Both the position numbers and the translations under genes were made by a program. A stretch of 64,000 nt of DNA. Source: Roseburia intestinalis L1-82. Lineage in GTDB: Bacteria; Bacillota; Clostridia; Lachnospirales; Lachnospiraceae. Location: positions 1,496,001 through 1,560,000 of the forward strand of contig NZ_LR027880.1 in assembly GCF_900537995.1 (NCBI RefSeq), in the 5' to 3' direction. Shown piece by piece: positions 62,578-64,000 of the stretch (positions are counted from its first letter, which is position 1; the number at the start of each line of letters is the position of its first letter). The notes under the pieces were generated by a model, which searched no databases, was not told the origin of the DNA, and saw only the letters and a list, made by a program, of their open reading frames with translations.

Positions 62578-63204
62578 TAAAGAGTCGATAGACTAAAGTA
62601 CCACCATCCTCTTTTATTTCAACTGAATATCCATCCCGCCGCACCGCAGCGGCACATGAAGCAGTAAATCCGAAAAAGATTTGCTGCTTTTTTTGCGTCC
62701 ATTTTTGGCAAATTTCCAAAAGTTCCGTATTAGACAGTGAAACCAAAAAAGGCTGCCATTTTTTTCAGACAGCGGGCAAAACGCAGCTTCCGAAACGCCT
62801 TATTGTCGGGAAAGACCGAGCCGCCGGAAAAGTTCTTGCCGGAAAGTCCGTCCATTCTGCTCTTTTGTGGTTTGTAGGGAGTAAGGGAAAAACGCCAGCC
62901 CGCAGCCTTTTATAAAAAAAGCTGGTTATAGATTTTCTGAAAAAGTGGCAGTAGCAAGTGAACGGCAGGCCGGCAGTTTCTTAGAGCAAGATTCTACCGA
63001 GGTGCCAAAATTCGCTTATCGCTCATTTTGCCCCTGCGGGAATCTTGTTGGGGAGTGCCTTCCCCAAACCCTGCTTATGCGGCTTGCGCCGCTGAAAAAT
63101 CCCTCAAAATATTTTTCGGATTTTTCAAAAACAGTTCCGCTTCACACCCTGTTTTTCTCCTATTAGTGAGAGGACACCACGCACAGAAAGGAGGTCAACC
63201 ACCT
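62578..63204. other. Non-coding region before mobC, candidate oriT
   Basis: 627 bases without a supported gene. Contains hairpins TTGGGGA-GTGCCT-TCCCCAA (63048-63067) and GCGGC-TTGC-GCCGC (63079-63092) directly upstream of the mobC ribosome site. Relaxase/MobC operons normally have oriT just upstream, so the nick site is likely here; I cannot name the nick sequence. Short ORFs here lack ribosome sites. Confidence 0.45.
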
Positions 63205-63600
63205 ATGAAACGATACAACACGCCGCACCGCAGCCGGGTAGTCAAAACACGCATGACCGAGGAAGAATACGCCGAGTTTGCCCAGCGGCTTTCTGCTTAC
63301 CACATGAGCCAAGCCGAGTTTATCCGGCAAGCCATAACCGGGGCAGCCATACGCCCCATCATAACCGTTTCCCCCATCAATGACGAGCTGCTTGCCGCTG
63401 TCGGGAAGCTGACCGCCGAATACGGGAGGATCGGCGGCAACTTAAACCAGATAGCCCGGACGCTGAACGAGTGGCACAGTCCCTATCCGCAGCTTGCCGG
63501 GGAGGTACGGGCGGCGGTTTCCGACCTTGCTGCCCTAAAGTTTGAAGTCTTGCAGAAAGTGGGTGACGCTGTTGGCAACATTCAAACATATCAGCTCTAA
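63205..63600 (+). CDS. mobC: MobC-family relaxosome accessory protein
   Basis: 131 residues. Ribbon-helix-helix-like start (RVVKTRMTEEEYAEFAQRL, SQAEFIRQAITG) and MobC C-terminal pattern GRIGGNLNQIARTLNEW. Binds oriT and assists the relaxase. ATG at 63205 follows GAAAGGAGGTCAACCACCT. The relaxase gene overlaps its end by 38 bases in another frame. Confidence 0.93.
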   Translation: MKRYNTPHRSRVVKTRMTEEEYAEFAQRLSAYHMSQAEFIRQAITGAAIRPIITVSPINDELLAAVGKLTAEYGRIGGNLNQIARTLNEWHSPYPQLAGEVRAAVSDLAALKFEVLQKVGDAVGNIQTYQL

Positions 63601-64000
63601 AAACGCCGACTATGGCGCAGCGGAAGCCTATCTCACATTTGAGCATGACGAGTTTACCATGAAAGCCACCCTTGATGAAAACGGGCGGCTGATACCGAGG
63701 GAGGATTACCGCATTTCTTCCCTCAACTGCGGGGGCGAGGATTTCGCTGTTGCCTGTATGCGAGCCAATCTCCGCTATGAGAAAAACCAAAAACGGGAAG
63801 ATGTGAAAAGCCACCACTATATCATCAGCTTTGACCCACGGGACGGGACAGACAACGGCTTGACCGTAGACCGGGCGCAGGAGCTGGGCGAGCAGTTCTG
63901 CAAGGAGCATTTCCCCGGACACCAAGCCCTAATCTGCACCCACCCGGACGGGCATAACCACAGCGGGAATATCCATGTGCATATCGTCATCAACTCCCTG
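63563..64000 (+). CDS. Relaxase (MOBP type), 3' end outside window
   Basis: Nicks oriT and leads the strand into the recipient. The 146 codons available begin VTLLATFKHISSKNADYGAA and include the histidine-triad region HPDGHNHSGNIHVHIVIN, preceded by SHHYIISFDPRD. The frame stays open to the last base. Start is uncertain: GTG at 63563 or TTG at 63572. Overlap with mobC indicates coupled translation. Confidence 0.92.
   Translation, partial: MTLLATFKHISSKNADYGAAEAYLTFEHDEFTMKATLDENGRLIPREDYRISSLNCGGEDFAVACMRANLRYEKNQKREDVKSHHYIISFDPRDGTDNGLTVDRAQELGEQFCKEHFPGHQALICTHPDGHNHSGNIHVHIVINSL

Noticed and set aside
62945..63166. 73-codon plus-strand ORF before mobC
   Set aside because: No ribosome site; it runs through the hairpins of the putative oriT, and although similar short ORFs may be annotated in related elements I see no protein signature.

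Overview
The window looks like the chromosome of an anaerobic, low-to-mid GC Clostridia member of the family Lachnospiraceae. A Roseburia-like gut bacterium is my best guess, from memory of gene order rather than any search. The support is: a surface amylase with bacterial Ig-like (Big_2) repeats, an archaeal-type AspRS with GatCAB behind a T-box, a class III (anaerobic) ribonucleotide reductase, a DAP-type MurE, the PrpC/PrkC-RsgA-Rpe-ThiN cluster, a flagellin lysine methylase gene, and AGGAGG-type ribosome binding sites almost everywhere.

Positions 1-3457 hold the 3' part of a large secreted GH13 amylase. Positions 3500-9351 are a tRNA-dependent amidation operon: T-box leader, archaeal-type AspRS, a GNAT-GatC fusion, GatA and GatB. 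The leader's specifier region reads GAAC, which contains both a Glu (GAA) and an Asn (AAC) codon. Next come an HD-domain gene with a long structured leader, a divergent MarR / heterodimeric ABC exporter module with a shared palindromic operator, and nrdD behind a promoter carrying an NrdR-box-like palindrome. A tight same-strand run of small genes (thioesterase, ZIP transporter, YdcF, RNase H, AraR-like regulator) ends in nrdG.

Positions 21950-31436 contain fliB, a 43-residue minus-strand ORF missed by size cut-offs, a membrane-anchored amidase, a HEAT-like/methyltransferase protein, a GAF-PAS-GGDEF-EAL protein, two tRNA-Leu genes (anticodons AAG and CAG), a RelA/SpoT-domain protein and dgt. 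Positions 31507-37102 carry dnaG-rpoD-trmK and a TGS-type nucleoside kinase, followed by rnpB (RNase P RNA), three genes of the zinc-ribbon membrane, DUF5685 and DnaJ type, and pyrBI and a CmpB-like gene on the minus strand. Positions 41906-55502 are a long housekeeping run: murE, priA, def, fmt, yugP-like, rsmB, rlmN, prpC, prkC, rsgA, rpe, thiN.

From about 55550 to the window end the DNA is accessory. There is a ParE/RelE-like toxin remnant and a tyrosine integrase with its catalytic middle deleted. After these comes a Tn1549/CTn-type conjugative element: DUF6017, DUF5348, PcfB/DUF3801, VirD4 coupling protein, two small basic proteins, and a truncated Maff2. Where type IV secretion genes would be expected, the sequence switches to AT-rich DNA with a secreted protein and a lipoprotein, then returns to mobC and a relaxase that runs off the window. 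The element therefore looks like a deleted, possibly still mobilizable derivative. I found no CRISPR array, rRNA or intact insertion sequence. All family assignments are from motif recognition; no database search was run.
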